DNA from: JAGDMJ01 sp963809695
GTDB taxonomy: Bacteria > Bacteroidota > Ignavibacteria > UBA10030 > UBA6906
Length of the DNA: 64,000 nucleotides
Direction: 5' to 3'
Assembly: GCA_963809695.1 (NCBI GenBank)
Contig: CAWEKI010000006.1
Span: 124,001-188,000 of the forward strand
Shown: positions 32,710 through 41,686 of the stretch, one piece after another
Position numbering within the stretch: position 1 is the first letter of the stretch
How the letters are laid out: each line of letters opens with the position of its first letter
Translations under genes and position numbers: made by a program
Notes under the pieces: model-generated
Database searches by the model: none
What the model was told of the DNA's origin: nothing
The model's input: the letters and a program-made list of their open reading frames with translations, nothing else

Positions 32710-33858
32710 TTATCTGGTCTCTAGATAGTCTCTCTCCGGCAGCTTCGGGAACGCCGCATGGGGCTCCGCCTGGTACCAGAACGCCACCGAGGCGATGTCA
32801 TCCTGCAGCGGCAGATACCTTCCATCGCCGCGCCATCCGAGTGCCTGGATGGTCACCCTCAGATCCTTGTCGAACCTCACCGGGTCCATGATATGCCAGC
32901 GGTACATGCCGAACCGCGTTATTGCCTTGTAGAGACCGTCCGGGCGAATGACCTGCGCAAGGCCTGTGTAAGGAGATGTGAATTCGTGGTATCCGTCCTT
33001 CAATTCAAAATCGTATGACCCGCAGAAATAGTCCTCGGTCCCGGTTCCGCAGATCGTGGGGAACTTGCTGTCCCCGTCGATGAAGAATTTCACCTCTCCT
33101 TCGCCCCACCAGCCGCCGTTGTTCACGCCCCAGGCCAGGTATGTCCCGGCGTAGTGCCCCCATCCCTTCACGCCATCGAGAATGGTATAATCGCTTTTGA
33201 ACGGAAGCGGATTCACACGGCGAAACTGCGCGTGGAAATAGCCGGCATCAGCGGGGATGTCAGTGAGAGTGTACGTGATTTGAAAGTACAGGTACATCCC
33301 TTTGTTGTCCAGATTCTGCATCGTGATCTTGCACGATTTGCGGAAGGGCATTTCCCAGTAGCAGTTGAACGCACTCCCCGGGTTGACGCATACCGGCAGG
33401 GATGAAATTTCAGCAAAACTCCCCCAGCCGTTGGCGAAGAAGTCGCCGACGGGGACTTCCACCGAGGGTTCTTCCTCCCCGTCCCAGTAGAAGCGCAGGA
33501 TGGAAAAGCGCCAGGTGCCTGTCGGGGTCATCCAGATGTGCTGGATCGCTCCAGGCCCAGTGATCTGCGCCAACGTGAATGTTTGTCCTGAATCGACCTT
33601 GACCGACGGCGACACTTTCCATCCTTGTCCGAGGCCACGCGCGGCTCTCGCGCCGGTGCCTTCCGTGGCCATCCCTCCCTTTCCTTTTTCCCCGGTAAAA
33701 TTCTCCGGGCTGATCGACCGCGTCTTTGCGTGAGACAGACGGGAAATGGAACTGAGTCCCATATGGAGGCCGTCATAGCCGCTTCCCTGGCCGAACAGCG
33801 CGACAGAGAAAAGCAGCGACATGAAAGTGAAGGCAATGGTTCGTAGTGACAGGCGCAT
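32710..33858 (-). CDS. Secreted DUF2961 / glycoside hydrolase family 172 protein
   Basis: 382 residues with a signal peptide (MRLSLRTIAFTFMSLLFSVA, then LFGQ). The mature part has the DUF2961 jelly-roll motifs: GAIQHIWMT near residue 100, GDFFANGW, WWGEGEVKFFIDGD near 250 and CGTGTEDYFCGSY near 270. DUF2961 is now classed as GH172, whose characterised members act on alpha-linked fructofuranosides and arabinofuranosides; acidic residues in GEGE and GTED are the probable catalytic pair. Likely exported to the periplasm or cell surface for glycan breakdown. Confidence 0.82.
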   Translation of the reverse strand: MRLSLRTIAFTFMSLLFSVALFGQGSGYDGLHMGLSSISRLSHAKTRSISPENFTGEKGKGGMATEGTGARAARGLGQGWKVSPSVKVDSGQTFTLAQITGPGAIQHIWMTPTGTWRFSILRFYWDGEEEPSVEVPVGDFFANGWGSFAEISSLPVCVNPGSAFNCYWEMPFRKSCKITMQNLDNKGMYLYFQITYTLTDIPADAGYFHAQFRRVNPLPFKSDYTILDGVKGWGHYAGTYLAWGVNNGGWWGEGEVKFFIDGDSKFPTICGTGTEDYFCGSYDFELKDGYHEFTSPYTGLAQVIRPDGLYKAITRFGMYRWHIMDPVRFDKDLRVTIQALGWRGDGRYLPLQDDIASVAFWYQAEPHAAFPKLPERDYLETR

Positions 33859-33919
33859 GGTGATTTTTCCTCTGATTAGTGTGACGAATGGTCAATGACG
33901 AGCTGGAACCCACGTAGCA

Positions 33920-34723
33920 TTACCCCAGGAATATCTTCGCCGCGACGACGATCAGGAGCAGAGCAAAGACCTTACGGAGGGTGTCCGTCCTGGTCTTGTC
34001 CGCAACCGTGGCCCCGACGAATGCCAGCGGGAGCGAACCGAGAATGAGCGGGATGGCGCTGAGGTAGTCGACGTAGCCAAGGGTGTGAGCCGGAAGCCCC
34101 TGCGTATTCCACCCTTTGACCGCGTAGCCGATGGCTCCCGCAAGAGCTGTCACGGTGATGATGGCGCTCGAGGTACCGAGCGCTTTTTTTAATGGAAAGC
34201 GGAAGAGCGAATACAGCATCGGGATAGCGAATACCCCGCCTCCCACACCGGCGAGGGACGAAACAAGTCCCACGAGCACTCCTGCCGGCAAGAGTTTCTG
34301 CGCTCCATGTTCTGGAGGGAGATTTCCTTTCGGTTTGCGCGGCTGGCTCAGGAGCCGGAGCGTGGCAATCACCAGCACGCCTGCAAAGATTTGCCGGAGG
34401 GTGCGTCCTTGCAGCATGGCCGCGATACCTGAGCCGAGCAGGGCTCCGGCGGCGCTTGCCACACCCATGACCAGCACGGCATTCCAGATCACATGTTGCG
34501 CGCGGTCATATCGATAGGCTGACGAGGCCGAAGCGAAGGTAATAATCAGAAGGCTGGTCCCGAGGGCAAGGTGAGTTGTAACGAGCGACGTTACCGGCGT
34601 GGTCTGGTAGTAAAAGAGGAGCACCGGAACGAGGATGATTCCGCCGCCGACCCCGAAGAAACCGGCAAGAAATCCCGCGGCGCACCCGGCAGCCAGGAGG
34701 AGGAAAAAGGTGGGGATATCCAC
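33920..34723 (-). CDS. TauE/SafE-family anion permease (GTG start)
   Basis: 267 residues, about eight membrane helices in two repeats. Each repeat has the family glycine motif: GFFGVGGGIILVPVLLF and LAGVGGGVFAIPMLYSL. Members export sulfite, sulfoacetate or other small organic anions, or act as putative permeases; substrate here unknown. I place the start at GTG 34723, preceded by GGGAG; the frame extends to a TTG at 34783 without support. It follows the S41 protease gene on the same strand. Confidence 0.85.
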   Translation of the reverse strand: MDIPTFFLLLAAGCAAGFLAGFFGVGGGIILVPVLLFYYQTTPVTSLVTTHLALGTSLLIITFASASSAYRYDRAQHVIWNAVLVMGVASAAGALLGSGIAAMLQGRTLRQIFAGVLVIATLRLLSQPRKPKGNLPPEHGAQKLLPAGVLVGLVSSLAGVGGGVFAIPMLYSLFRFPLKKALGTSSAIITVTALAGAIGYAVKGWNTQGLPAHTLGYVDYLSAIPLILGSLPLAFVGATVADKTRTDTLRKVFALLLIVVAAKIFLG

Positions 34724-34846
34724 GGATGAACTCCCGGAGGTTGCGTATGTGAGTGGTACCAACCAGCAAGCGCGCAAACGCAATGGCGAGCCTGCCCATG
34801 ACCGTTAGAAGAGTCCGGGGCCACCTCCCGTTCTGCACTTTTCCCC

Positions 34847-36490
34847 TCACCCCCCGATCTTGGCTTCGTACACCCTGTTGTTCTTGAGCATGCCCACTGC
34901 CACCTTCAGCTGAGGGTCATCCTCCAGTGACGCTTTGATACGTCCCTTCTCCCCCATCAGGCGCGCCGAGAACTCGATGTTCAGTTCGTCTGCGATATGA
35001 TCGCTGTAGCGGTCGAACCCGCGGCCTTTTTCCTTCTTGAACGCTCCAAGCAGGTGATCAATGTCCGAAAGAACATCCTTGCTGTAGTGCGTTTTATCTG
35101 CCATGTCCCGCAGTTCCTTGACCTTCACCTCGCTGTCCTCCTGGTAGTCGAACTTGATCTCGTCCAGATACGCGTGGAAGGCGTTGAGGATTTCGTTTGT
35201 GACGCCGGTAAAGGTCGTCGTCTTATGATCTGCCACATACTTGTTCACGAACTTGAAAAAGAGCGAGCGGCGCTGAAGTTCCTTCACCATCGGGCCTTCA
35301 TCGCCTTCCTTCACGACGGAGTCCGGGGTTACCCCGCCATGTTCAAAGACCATACGGCCGTGAGCGGTCTTGAACTCCTTTCGGAGGCTGTCCGGGGTGA
35401 TGGCGAAGACGCCATTCCGGTCCTTGTGCATGTAATCGATCTCCTGGATACAACGGCCGCTGGGCGTGTAATACCGCGCCGTGGTGATTTTGAGCTGAGC
35501 GCCATAGTCCAACGGGAGAATGGTCTGTACCAACCCCTTGCCGAATGTCCGCGTACCGACAATCACTGCCCTATCGAGATCCTGGAGCGCGCCGGAGACG
35601 ATCTCGCTTGCGCTGGCGCTGCCGCGGTCGGTCAGCACGATAACCGGCGCTGTGGGAAGGATCGGCTCCTCGGTGGAATAGTACTTCTTGTCGGTCTCCT
35701 GGCTCCGCCCCTTTGTGCTGACGATCATGCTGCCGCGGGGAAGGAACTTCCCGGCCACTTCCACTGCCGCATCGAGCAATCCCCCGGGGTTTCCCCGCAG
35801 ATCAAGCACAAGTCCTTTCAGGTTCCCCTTCAATTTCAGGTCTTTGATCGCCTGGCGGACCTCCTCCGAGGCACGCCGCGAGAACCGCTCGAGGCGAACA
35901 TAACCGATGCCCGGGGCGACAAAGTCGGCATAGGTCACATTCTTTACCTGGATTTCTTGACGGAGCAGCACGAATTCGAGGGGAGAAGGCTCGTCTTCGC
36001 GTTGAACTTTCACCGTGATCTCTGTCCCGGGTTCGCCACGGGTCAGATTTCTCACCTCATCAGGCTTCTTGGAGGCAATGGGAACCCCACCCACCTCAAG
36101 AAGGACGTCGCCCGGGAGAATCCCCTGGCGTTGGGCGGAATAGCCATCCATGACGCTGATGACCCGCATGGCGCCATCGCGCACGCCAATGGTGATCCCG
36201 ATCCCTCCATACTTGCCGTTGGTGAGAAGGTCTACCTCATCGCCGTCCTCTTTGTCAATATAGACGGTATAGGGATCAAGCGTCCCCAGCATTCCGTCAA
36301 TCCCGGCTTCCATGAACTTCTCGGGATCGATCTCGTCCACGTAGTTGGCCGTGATCTCCTTGTACACTCGCCCGAAGAGATCGATACTCTTGTTGATCTT
36401 CAGAAACAGATCCGCATCGGACTTTACCATAAAGCCGCCGGTCAAGAGCGCGAGCAGCGCTATTCCGGCGATCACGATTCGCCTCTTCAT
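34847..36490 (-). CDS. S41-family C-terminal processing peptidase
   Basis: 547 residues. A signal anchor (MKRRIVIAGIALLALLTGGF), an N-terminal helical region, a PDZ domain (YGGIGITIGVRDGAMRVISV ... GILPGDVLLEVGGVPI), and the S41 core with the catalytic serine in DRGSASASEIVSGAL and lysine in RTFGKGLVQTILPL. Such proteases trim periplasmic proteins and can govern peptidoglycan hydrolases. A long C-terminal helical extension of about 150 residues is typical of Bacteroidota enzymes. ATG 36490 overlaps the tmk stop by 4 bases. Confidence 0.93.
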   Translation of the reverse strand: MKRRIVIAGIALLALLTGGFMVKSDADLFLKINKSIDLFGRVYKEITANYVDEIDPEKFMEAGIDGMLGTLDPYTVYIDKEDGDEVDLLTNGKYGGIGITIGVRDGAMRVISVMDGYSAQRQGILPGDVLLEVGGVPIASKKPDEVRNLTRGEPGTEITVKVQREDEPSPLEFVLLRQEIQVKNVTYADFVAPGIGYVRLERFSRRASEEVRQAIKDLKLKGNLKGLVLDLRGNPGGLLDAAVEVAGKFLPRGSMIVSTKGRSQETDKKYYSTEEPILPTAPVIVLTDRGSASASEIVSGALQDLDRAVIVGTRTFGKGLVQTILPLDYGAQLKITTARYYTPSGRCIQEIDYMHKDRNGVFAITPDSLRKEFKTAHGRMVFEHGGVTPDSVVKEGDEGPMVKELQRRSLFFKFVNKYVADHKTTTFTGVTNEILNAFHAYLDEIKFDYQEDSEVKVKELRDMADKTHYSKDVLSDIDHLLGAFKKEKGRGFDRYSDHIADELNIEFSARLMGEKGRIKASLEDDPQLKVAVGMLKNNRVYEAKIGG

Positions 36491-37158
36491 CTGTTCAATC
36501 CCCTGCCCAAGGTTGGTGTTTGTGAATTCTCGCGGCATTCCACCGCACTCCAAATTTCCCGTTCCAATTCCTGAATCGACTTGAGGCCGTCCACGATGAC
36601 GAACCGCCCCGGCTCCTCCCTGGCAATTTCACGGTAGCCATCGCGGACCTTCTCATAGAACGCTCTTCCGGAGCTTTCCATCCGGTCGAAGGAGAGCCCG
36701 GCGCGGGCTTTCCGCCGTTCAATCTCCGCGACCGGGATGTCCACCAGGACCGTAAGGTCCGGCTTCAGACCGAACGTCGCCGCCGCATTGATCTGGTGTA
36801 TGGTTGCAAGGTCCAGACCGCGTCCATATCCCTGATATGCTGTTGTGGAATCATAATATCGGTCGCAGACAACAGTTCCCCCGCTCCGGAGAGCAGGGAG
36901 AATCACCTCTTCCACCAGTTGCGCGCGGCTTGCCGAAAAGAGCAGAAGCTCAGTCGTCTGGCTCATATCCAGGTTTGCTTTGTCGAGCAAGATCTCGCGG
37001 AGCCGTTCGGAAATGCGAGTGCCTCCTGGTTCCCGGATGAACTGTACCGTGCGGGGCGAAATGCCGCTGTTGGAGGGAGGGGTTTTGAATTTTTCAACGA
37101 CAAGCCTCGCCTGTGTTGTCTTGCCGCTGAAATCCAGACCTTCAAATGTTAGGAACAT
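36487..37158 (-). CDS. tmk: Thymidylate kinase
   Basis: dTMP kinase, 223 residues. P-loop FEGLDFSGKTTQARLV at residues 4-19, EPGGTRISERLREILL, and the DR motif CDRYYDSTTAYQGYGRGLD are all in place. It supplies dTDP for DNA synthesis. Phe-Ser (DFSGKTT) in the P-loop is an acceptable variant. First gene of tmk-ctpA-tauE; its promoter box ends 3 bases before the ATG and no Shine-Dalgarno is seen. Confidence 0.95.
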   Translation of the reverse strand: MFLTFEGLDFSGKTTQARLVVEKFKTPPSNSGISPRTVQFIREPGGTRISERLREILLDKANLDMSQTTELLLFSASRAQLVEEVILPALRSGGTVVCDRYYDSTTAYQGYGRGLDLATIHQINAAATFGLKPDLTVLVDIPVAEIERRKARAGLSFDRMESSGRAFYEKVRDGYREIAREEPGRFVIVDGLKSIQELEREIWSAVECRENSQTPTLGRGLNR

Positions 37159-37161
37159 AGG

Positions 37162-37192
37162 TAAACATACTGAATTTCACCCGCTGAATCAA
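37162..37192 (-). promoter_or_regulatory. Leaderless-type promoter of tmk
   Basis: TTGATTCAG..., 20 bases between TTG and TATGTTTA on the minus strand, ending 3 bases before ATG 37158. Confidence 0.6.
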
Positions 37193-37328
37193 CCGCTTCC
37201 CAATTCTTAAACCCGGAAGGGAGCGATTGAGTGCCGGAAAAGAGCTGAGAACTAAGAAAAAGAGGCCCTTCGACTCCCTCTCGACTCGTCCCCACAACGT
37301 TTCTTCTTGGAGGGAGACGACACTCCTC

Positions 37329-37359
37329 TTGCTAGTTAAGGCTCTTTTCTGTAGATTTT
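37329..37359 (+). promoter_or_regulatory. Promoter of the ECF sigma gene
   Basis: TTG, 20 bases, TAGATTTT, ending 46 bases before ATG 37406. It has the housekeeping layout rather than a special ECF-type sequence, so self-activation is not indicated. Confidence 0.5.
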
Positions 37360-37405
37360 CCCGAAAGAGTGTATCTCTTCTCGTTTCAGCTATTTTCCCC
37401 GGTCG

Positions 37406-38059
37406 ATGTCCAAGACAACCCGGTCACATAGACCCTCACCTGCATCCCCAACCGCAGACCTCAAAGAACAGCGACGTCAGGAGTCCCGGGCTGAAGACTC
37501 TCAACTGATTCAAGATGCAATTGCCGGCAACGATCTGGCGTACAAGAAGCTGATGCGGAAGTACCATGATGCCATATTCAGCTTCATCTACCGGATGGTG
37601 CGCGATCGTGAACAGGTGGAAGACCTGACGCAGGAAGCCTTCATCAAAGCCTTCGGGTCGCTTAGCAAGTTTAACGAGGAATATGCGTTCTCGACCTGGC
37701 TCTACAAGATCGCCACGAACAACTGCATAGACTACATCCGCAAGCGCAAGCTTCAGATCTATTCGATTGACAAGCCGATCGATTCAAAGGACAGCGACAT
37801 CCCTTTCGAGCTCCCGGATGATTCGTACGAGGCCGACCGGGACATTATCAGTGACCAGAGGGCGGTTCTGCTGAATCAGGCCATCGCAAAGCTGCCGGAA
37901 AAATACCAGAAAGTGATTCAGCTCCGGCATGTGGAGGAGAGGAGTTATGAAGAGATAGCCGAGAAGCTGAAATTGCCCATTGGGACAGTTAAAGCGCACA
38001 TATTCAGAGCCCGGGAGCTCCTCTACAAGCAACTCCGCCACAAAATCCGAAACTACTAG
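37406..38059 (+). CDS. RNA polymerase ECF-type sigma factor
   Basis: 217 residues. Region 2 is clear (LMRKYHDAIFSFIYRMVRDR, then QVEDLTQEAFIKAFGSLSKF and FSTWLYKIATNNCIDYIRKR), as is region 4 (LPEKYQKVIQLRHVEERSYE, then EIAEKLKLPIGTVKAHIFRA). A 35-residue basic, Ser/Pro-rich N-terminal extension precedes region 2. The linker is acidic (IDSKDSDIPFELPDDSYEAD). No anti-sigma gene with a recognisable zinc motif is adjacent; the next gene encodes an exported protein. Regulon unknown. Confidence 0.93.
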   Translation: MSKTTRSHRPSPASPTADLKEQRRQESRAEDSQLIQDAIAGNDLAYKKLMRKYHDAIFSFIYRMVRDREQVEDLTQEAFIKAFGSLSKFNEEYAFSTWLYKIATNNCIDYIRKRKLQIYSIDKPIDSKDSDIPFELPDDSYEADRDIISDQRAVLLNQAIAKLPEKYQKVIQLRHVEERSYEEIAEKLKLPIGTVKAHIFRARELLYKQLRHKIRNY

Positions 38060-38106
38060 CATTTTGGATTTTGGACTGTATAAGCAGGAAACAAACAGTC
38101 CAAAAT
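38058..38106. repeat. TTTTGGA-type inverted repeat, copy 2
   Basis: ATTTTGGACTGT (38068-38079) and ACAGTCCAAAAT (38095-38106) form a perfect 12-bp stem with a 15-base loop. It begins at the sigma-gene stop codon. The preceding CATTTTGGATTTTGG matches the repeat at 19438. Confidence 0.75.
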
Positions 38107-38175
38107 GTCATTTCCAGCCCTATCCATTCGCAACTCTCACTTCATTCGCGCGTATTAGTTAATGAGGTAGACCCA

Positions 38176-39057
38176 ATGCGAAGCGCGAAATCACATATAA
38201 AACAGGCATTCTTTCTCCTTCTCACGCTCTTCTTCGTCCGAGCCCTTTTGCAGGCGCAAGAAGGAGGAACCCGAGAGGTGGGAAGGACAACAGAAAACGA
38301 GCTGAAAGTGACGCTCACCTCCTCCTTCGGAACAGTCAAGATCTCGCGGGGAGACCCGGAGAAGATGGTGGTCCTGCAGAGTTCCAACAAAGAAGAGCAC
38401 CGGATGAATATGGAGTACTCCGTCCGCAACCGGGTGGGATACATGGATTTGACACTTGGGGAGGGAGATCAGGAACTTCAGGGAAAGAAGAGCTCGTTCC
38501 ACATCGCTGACTTTGACGCCAACCAGTGGGCGTTGAAATTCAGCGATGCCATACCTATTTCATTCGATGTCCAGCTTGGTGTGGGTAAGGGGAATTTCGA
38601 TTTCTCCGGCCTGCACGTCAAGGATTTCAACCTCTCCACCGGCGCCGGCGATGTGGTGTTGAACTTTGACGAGCCGAACCCCACGACGATCGAAAACATG
38701 AACATCGAGTCAGGTGTGAGCAAGTTCGATGGTCGCAACCTTGGCAACGCGAATTTCAAACACTTCCGTTTTCAAGAAGGGGTAGGCACCAGCACGCTGG
38801 ACTTCAGCGGCGGCCTGCACAGCGAGGTGGATGTGGACCTTGAGGTGGGGATGGGCGTCATGACCCTGATCATTCCGCCGGACGTTGGCGCCAGGGTCAT
38901 CTACGAAAAGAGCTGGGTCTCAAAGGTGGAGTGTGCGCAGGATTTCCGCTCGACGAGCGACACTGAGTACGTCAGCGACAATTACGACAAAGTTCCCGCC
39001 AGGATGAATATCCGCGTCGATGCGGGTCTGGGCAGCATCAAGATCCGGAGACACTAA
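38176..39057 (+). CDS. Exported beta-structured protein, toast_rack/LiaF-like
   Basis: 293 residues with a signal peptide (IKQAFFLLLTLFFVRALLQA) and a mature part of repeated short strands, such as FDVQLGVGKGNFDFSGLHVK, DFNLSTGAGDVVLNF and VDLEVGMGVMTLIIP. The G-x-G-x-hydrophobic pattern is that of toast_rack/DUF2154-type domains found next to LiaF and adhesin-like proteins. Function unknown. ATG 38176 has GAGG eight bases upstream. It lies 116 bases after the ECF sigma gene and may be a target or partner of it (inference). Confidence 0.6.
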   Translation: MRSAKSHIKQAFFLLLTLFFVRALLQAQEGGTREVGRTTENELKVTLTSSFGTVKISRGDPEKMVVLQSSNKEEHRMNMEYSVRNRVGYMDLTLGEGDQELQGKKSSFHIADFDANQWALKFSDAIPISFDVQLGVGKGNFDFSGLHVKDFNLSTGAGDVVLNFDEPNPTTIENMNIESGVSKFDGRNLGNANFKHFRFQEGVGTSTLDFSGGLHSEVDVDLEVGMGVMTLIIPPDVGARVIYEKSWVSKVECAQDFRSTSDTEYVSDNYDKVPARMNIRVDAGLGSIKIRRH

Positions 39058-39061
39058 TGAC

Positions 39062-39100
39062 TTCTGCAGAGGTAATCGTGCACCCATTACCTCTGCAGAA
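39062..39100. terminator. Bidirectional hairpin between convergent genes
   Basis: TTCTGCAGAGGTAAT and its exact inverse (15-bp arms, 9-base loop) lie between the ends of two convergent genes, 38176-39057 and 39102-41675. No long T run follows on either side, so termination strength is uncertain. Confidence 0.6.
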
Positions 39101-39101
39101 T

Positions 39102-41675
39102 TCATTGACCCCACAGGAAGAATGCCGCCCACGTGTGCATGGAACGGTAGTCCGGGTTCCTGATCATCTCGAGCTGCGCTTTATGGTACGCTTCGCTTGC
39201 CGGCATGCCTGCCAGCAACGCCGTGTAGAAAACCTCTCCAAAGTACTTTTTCGTCTTCCGTAACGGCGGGTAGCCATCCATGATCACCGTTCGTCCGCCA
39301 TTGGCCAGGAACAGATACGGCTCCTCCGGAGGGATCGAAGTATAGCCCGGCGCAAGGTTCGATACAACCACGGCAGGAAAAGGCGGGAGTCCGAGAATTT
39401 CCTCTTGCAAGATCGAACGCACCATTTCAGGCGATCGGCTATCCGGCAGGACAATGGAGGAATTGTCCGGATAGCGATCGTCCCACCGAAATTCCGCCGC
39501 AAGGTGAACCAGGTCCGCGTGCTCTCGCTGCAATGTCCCGAGCGTCGCCTGCTGGCCAAAATAGAGCCGCGTCTCCTTGTAGAACGCCCGGATATCCCGC
39601 AACTCATACTCCACATCCCAGTCGGACGTCCCGGGGTGGCCGAGCGCGATCACGTCGCGGACTGCAGAAGGCGGTGGAACGCGAAGTCCGAGCACATCAG
39701 CGTTGGGAAGGTAGTGGACGAGCACGCGCTCGGCGAGGTAGCTTCCCTGGACGCTGTTTCTACGGAGTGCATGCAGCGGGATCAGCGGCATGTTGTCCGG
39801 AAGGATCACATAGAGCCCTGACACGCCCGCGAGATCGTTCTCGATGGGGCGCACGAAGATCGTGCTCAGCATGCCGGAAAGTTCCCGCGCCCTTCGGCTG
39901 TCGGCTGCTGCCTGTGTCTTGAGCGAATCCAGGAATTCGGCGGCAAGCGCGGAAACCTTCTCTTTTTCCGCCGCTGCCATTTCCATTGCTGCTCCGTGCC
40001 CGGAGATCACAATGGCATACATTGTCCGGCGCGTCGGGAGATAATGCACCAATGCACTCCCATGCGGAAGCAGTCTTTGCACTTCGGCGATGGTCGGACT
40101 GGCGATGCTGACAAAAGGCCGGTAAGCAGGGTCAAGGTCGGCAACGGCGGTGGCTTCATCCACGAGGCGTGCGTGCACAGTGCGCAACGCCGTCCGGATC
40201 TCGCTGATTGCCTGCGCGTCCTGCGATGCGAGCATGAGTGTTGACTCTAACTGCCGTTCCGCCCCGATGATAAGAGACCGGTCGCGGCGGTACCTTTCAA
40301 GGGCAGCCAGAAGAGAATCGCGCGCGGGCCGGGGCCTGAACGCTCCCAGAGCGCGGAACATCAGCGCGGCGCGCCTGCGGCCGGCATACCTGAAAGCCTC
40401 CTCAGTCCGGCCGAGCTGCAAAAGGGCTTCGATAAGCTCGTCATAAGCTGGCGTCTCGCGCTGCCCGAAGAAGGCCCGCCCGCATTCCGCATACAGATCA
40501 TCGGTGTCCCCTCGGCTGAGGCAGAGATCGTCCTGCTCGATGGATGCGGTGAGATGCTGAATCGATTCAATGAATTGGTTCTGCCTTGCCTCTTCTCTCC
40601 CCATGCTGAGGAGAGCATACGCCATTCCCGGAGCATAAGAGTAGCTTGAAAAAAGGTCCAGCGCCGAGCGGTAAAACTTCATCGTAGACTCACTGTTGGC
40701 AGCCGGTTCGCTGTGGCCGAGCTGGATACACACATACCCTTCAGCAATCTTGTCCTTGAGATTGATGGCAGAGGTGAGTGCCGCCCGGTAGAACCGGCCG
40801 GCTTCGGCCGACTGCCGGCTCTGGAGATAGAGATTTCCCACCCGTGTAAGGAGTTCCTGCCGTATGCGTCTCCCGCCGGCAATCTTGTCGGCGCGTTGGA
40901 GCGCCTCGCTGTAGGTTTGCAGCGCATCGGTGGTTTTGCCGGATGCATCATAGGCACGGGCAAGCTGAAGAAGAGCCTCACAGGCAAGCAATGAATCGGG
41001 CGATTTGTCTGCCAGCGTGAATGCGCGCAACAGGTACTGAGAGGCGCTGTCCGGGTTCCCTTGCTGCATCACCGAAATCCCTGCCTCCAGGTTGGCGCGC
41101 GCGCCGAACGCCGGATCGCCCTGTGCGGATGCGGCGCGAAGAAGATCGGCAAGGATGTGCCCTTCTTCTTCCCGCTCTCCGAGGATGCGGCACGAGGGGA
41201 GCATAGCCCATTGAATGGAGCGCAGGCCATCCTCCTCCTTGAACAGCTTCGCGAACCGGACCATCTCGGTATAGAGCGCGAACGCTCTCCGCTCTTCTCC
41301 CATGCAGCGGTAGAGAGATGCCGTTTCCAGCTGCATTTCCCGTGCAGCCGGCCTGTCCGCCATGCTCTTGTATTGCTCCAGCGCCGCGCTATAGAACTGG
41401 AGCGCGCTATCGAACGATGCCGTCGCGGCATATGATCCGGCGAGCAGATGCAGTTCTTCCGCAACGCGGGCTCCGCGGCCAAGTTTACGGTCGCGCGTGA
41501 TCAGTTCGGCAAGGATTGGCCGCGAGGCATGGTGATCCCCCCCGGCAAGCAGCTCCTGCACACGGGCAAAATCCCGGTCTGCCTGTTGCTGCTCGATAGG
41601 ATCCGGTCCGCCGCATCCGGACAGAAGGGCGAGAAGCGCGAGAAGGAAGGCGCAGGAGAACGAGAGGGGGCGCAT
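39102..41675 (-). CDS. TPR-CHAT lipoprotein with degenerate catalytic site
   Basis: 857 residues. A lipoprotein signal (SCAFLLALLALLSGCGG, Cys18 region) is followed by about ten TPR-like repeats to residue 430, then a CHAT (caspase-like) domain: LVHYLPTRRTMYAIVISGHG, GLYVILPDNMPLIPLHAL, DVIALGHPG and TWAAFFLWGQ at the end. The catalytic His-Gly region reads VHLAAEF (near 724) and the expected ACET cysteine region reads VVVSNLAPGYTS (near 772), so both His and Cys appear to be missing. It may be a binding protein rather than a protease. ATG 41675 is used; the frame extends only to a TTG. Confidence 0.85.
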   Translation of the reverse strand: MRPLSFSCAFLLALLALLSGCGGPDPIEQQQADRDFARVQELLAGGDHHASRPILAELITRDRKLGRGARVAEELHLLAGSYAATASFDSALQFYSAALEQYKSMADRPAAREMQLETASLYRCMGEERRAFALYTEMVRFAKLFKEEDGLRSIQWAMLPSCRILGEREEEGHILADLLRAASAQGDPAFGARANLEAGISVMQQGNPDSASQYLLRAFTLADKSPDSLLACEALLQLARAYDASGKTTDALQTYSEALQRADKIAGGRRIRQELLTRVGNLYLQSRQSAEAGRFYRAALTSAINLKDKIAEGYVCIQLGHSEPAANSESTMKFYRSALDLFSSYSYAPGMAYALLSMGREEARQNQFIESIQHLTASIEQDDLCLSRGDTDDLYAECGRAFFGQRETPAYDELIEALLQLGRTEEAFRYAGRRRAALMFRALGAFRPRPARDSLLAALERYRRDRSLIIGAERQLESTLMLASQDAQAISEIRTALRTVHARLVDEATAVADLDPAYRPFVSIASPTIAEVQRLLPHGSALVHYLPTRRTMYAIVISGHGAAMEMAAAEKEKVSALAAEFLDSLKTQAAADSRRARELSGMLSTIFVRPIENDLAGVSGLYVILPDNMPLIPLHALRRNSVQGSYLAERVLVHYLPNADVLGLRVPPPSAVRDVIALGHPGTSDWDVEYELRDIRAFYKETRLYFGQQATLGTLQREHADLVHLAAEFRWDDRYPDNSSIVLPDSRSPEMVRSILQEEILGLPPFPAVVVSNLAPGYTSIPPEEPYLFLANGGRTVIMDGYPPLRKTKKYFGEVFYTALLAGMPASEAYHKAQLEMIRNPDYRSMHTWAAFFLWGQ

Positions 41676-41686
41676 GGTTACATCTC

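Noticed and set aside
34997..36574. A 525-codon open frame opposite the S41 protease gene
   Set aside because: The protease frame has signal anchor, PDZ and catalytic Ser-Lys; the antisense frame has none.
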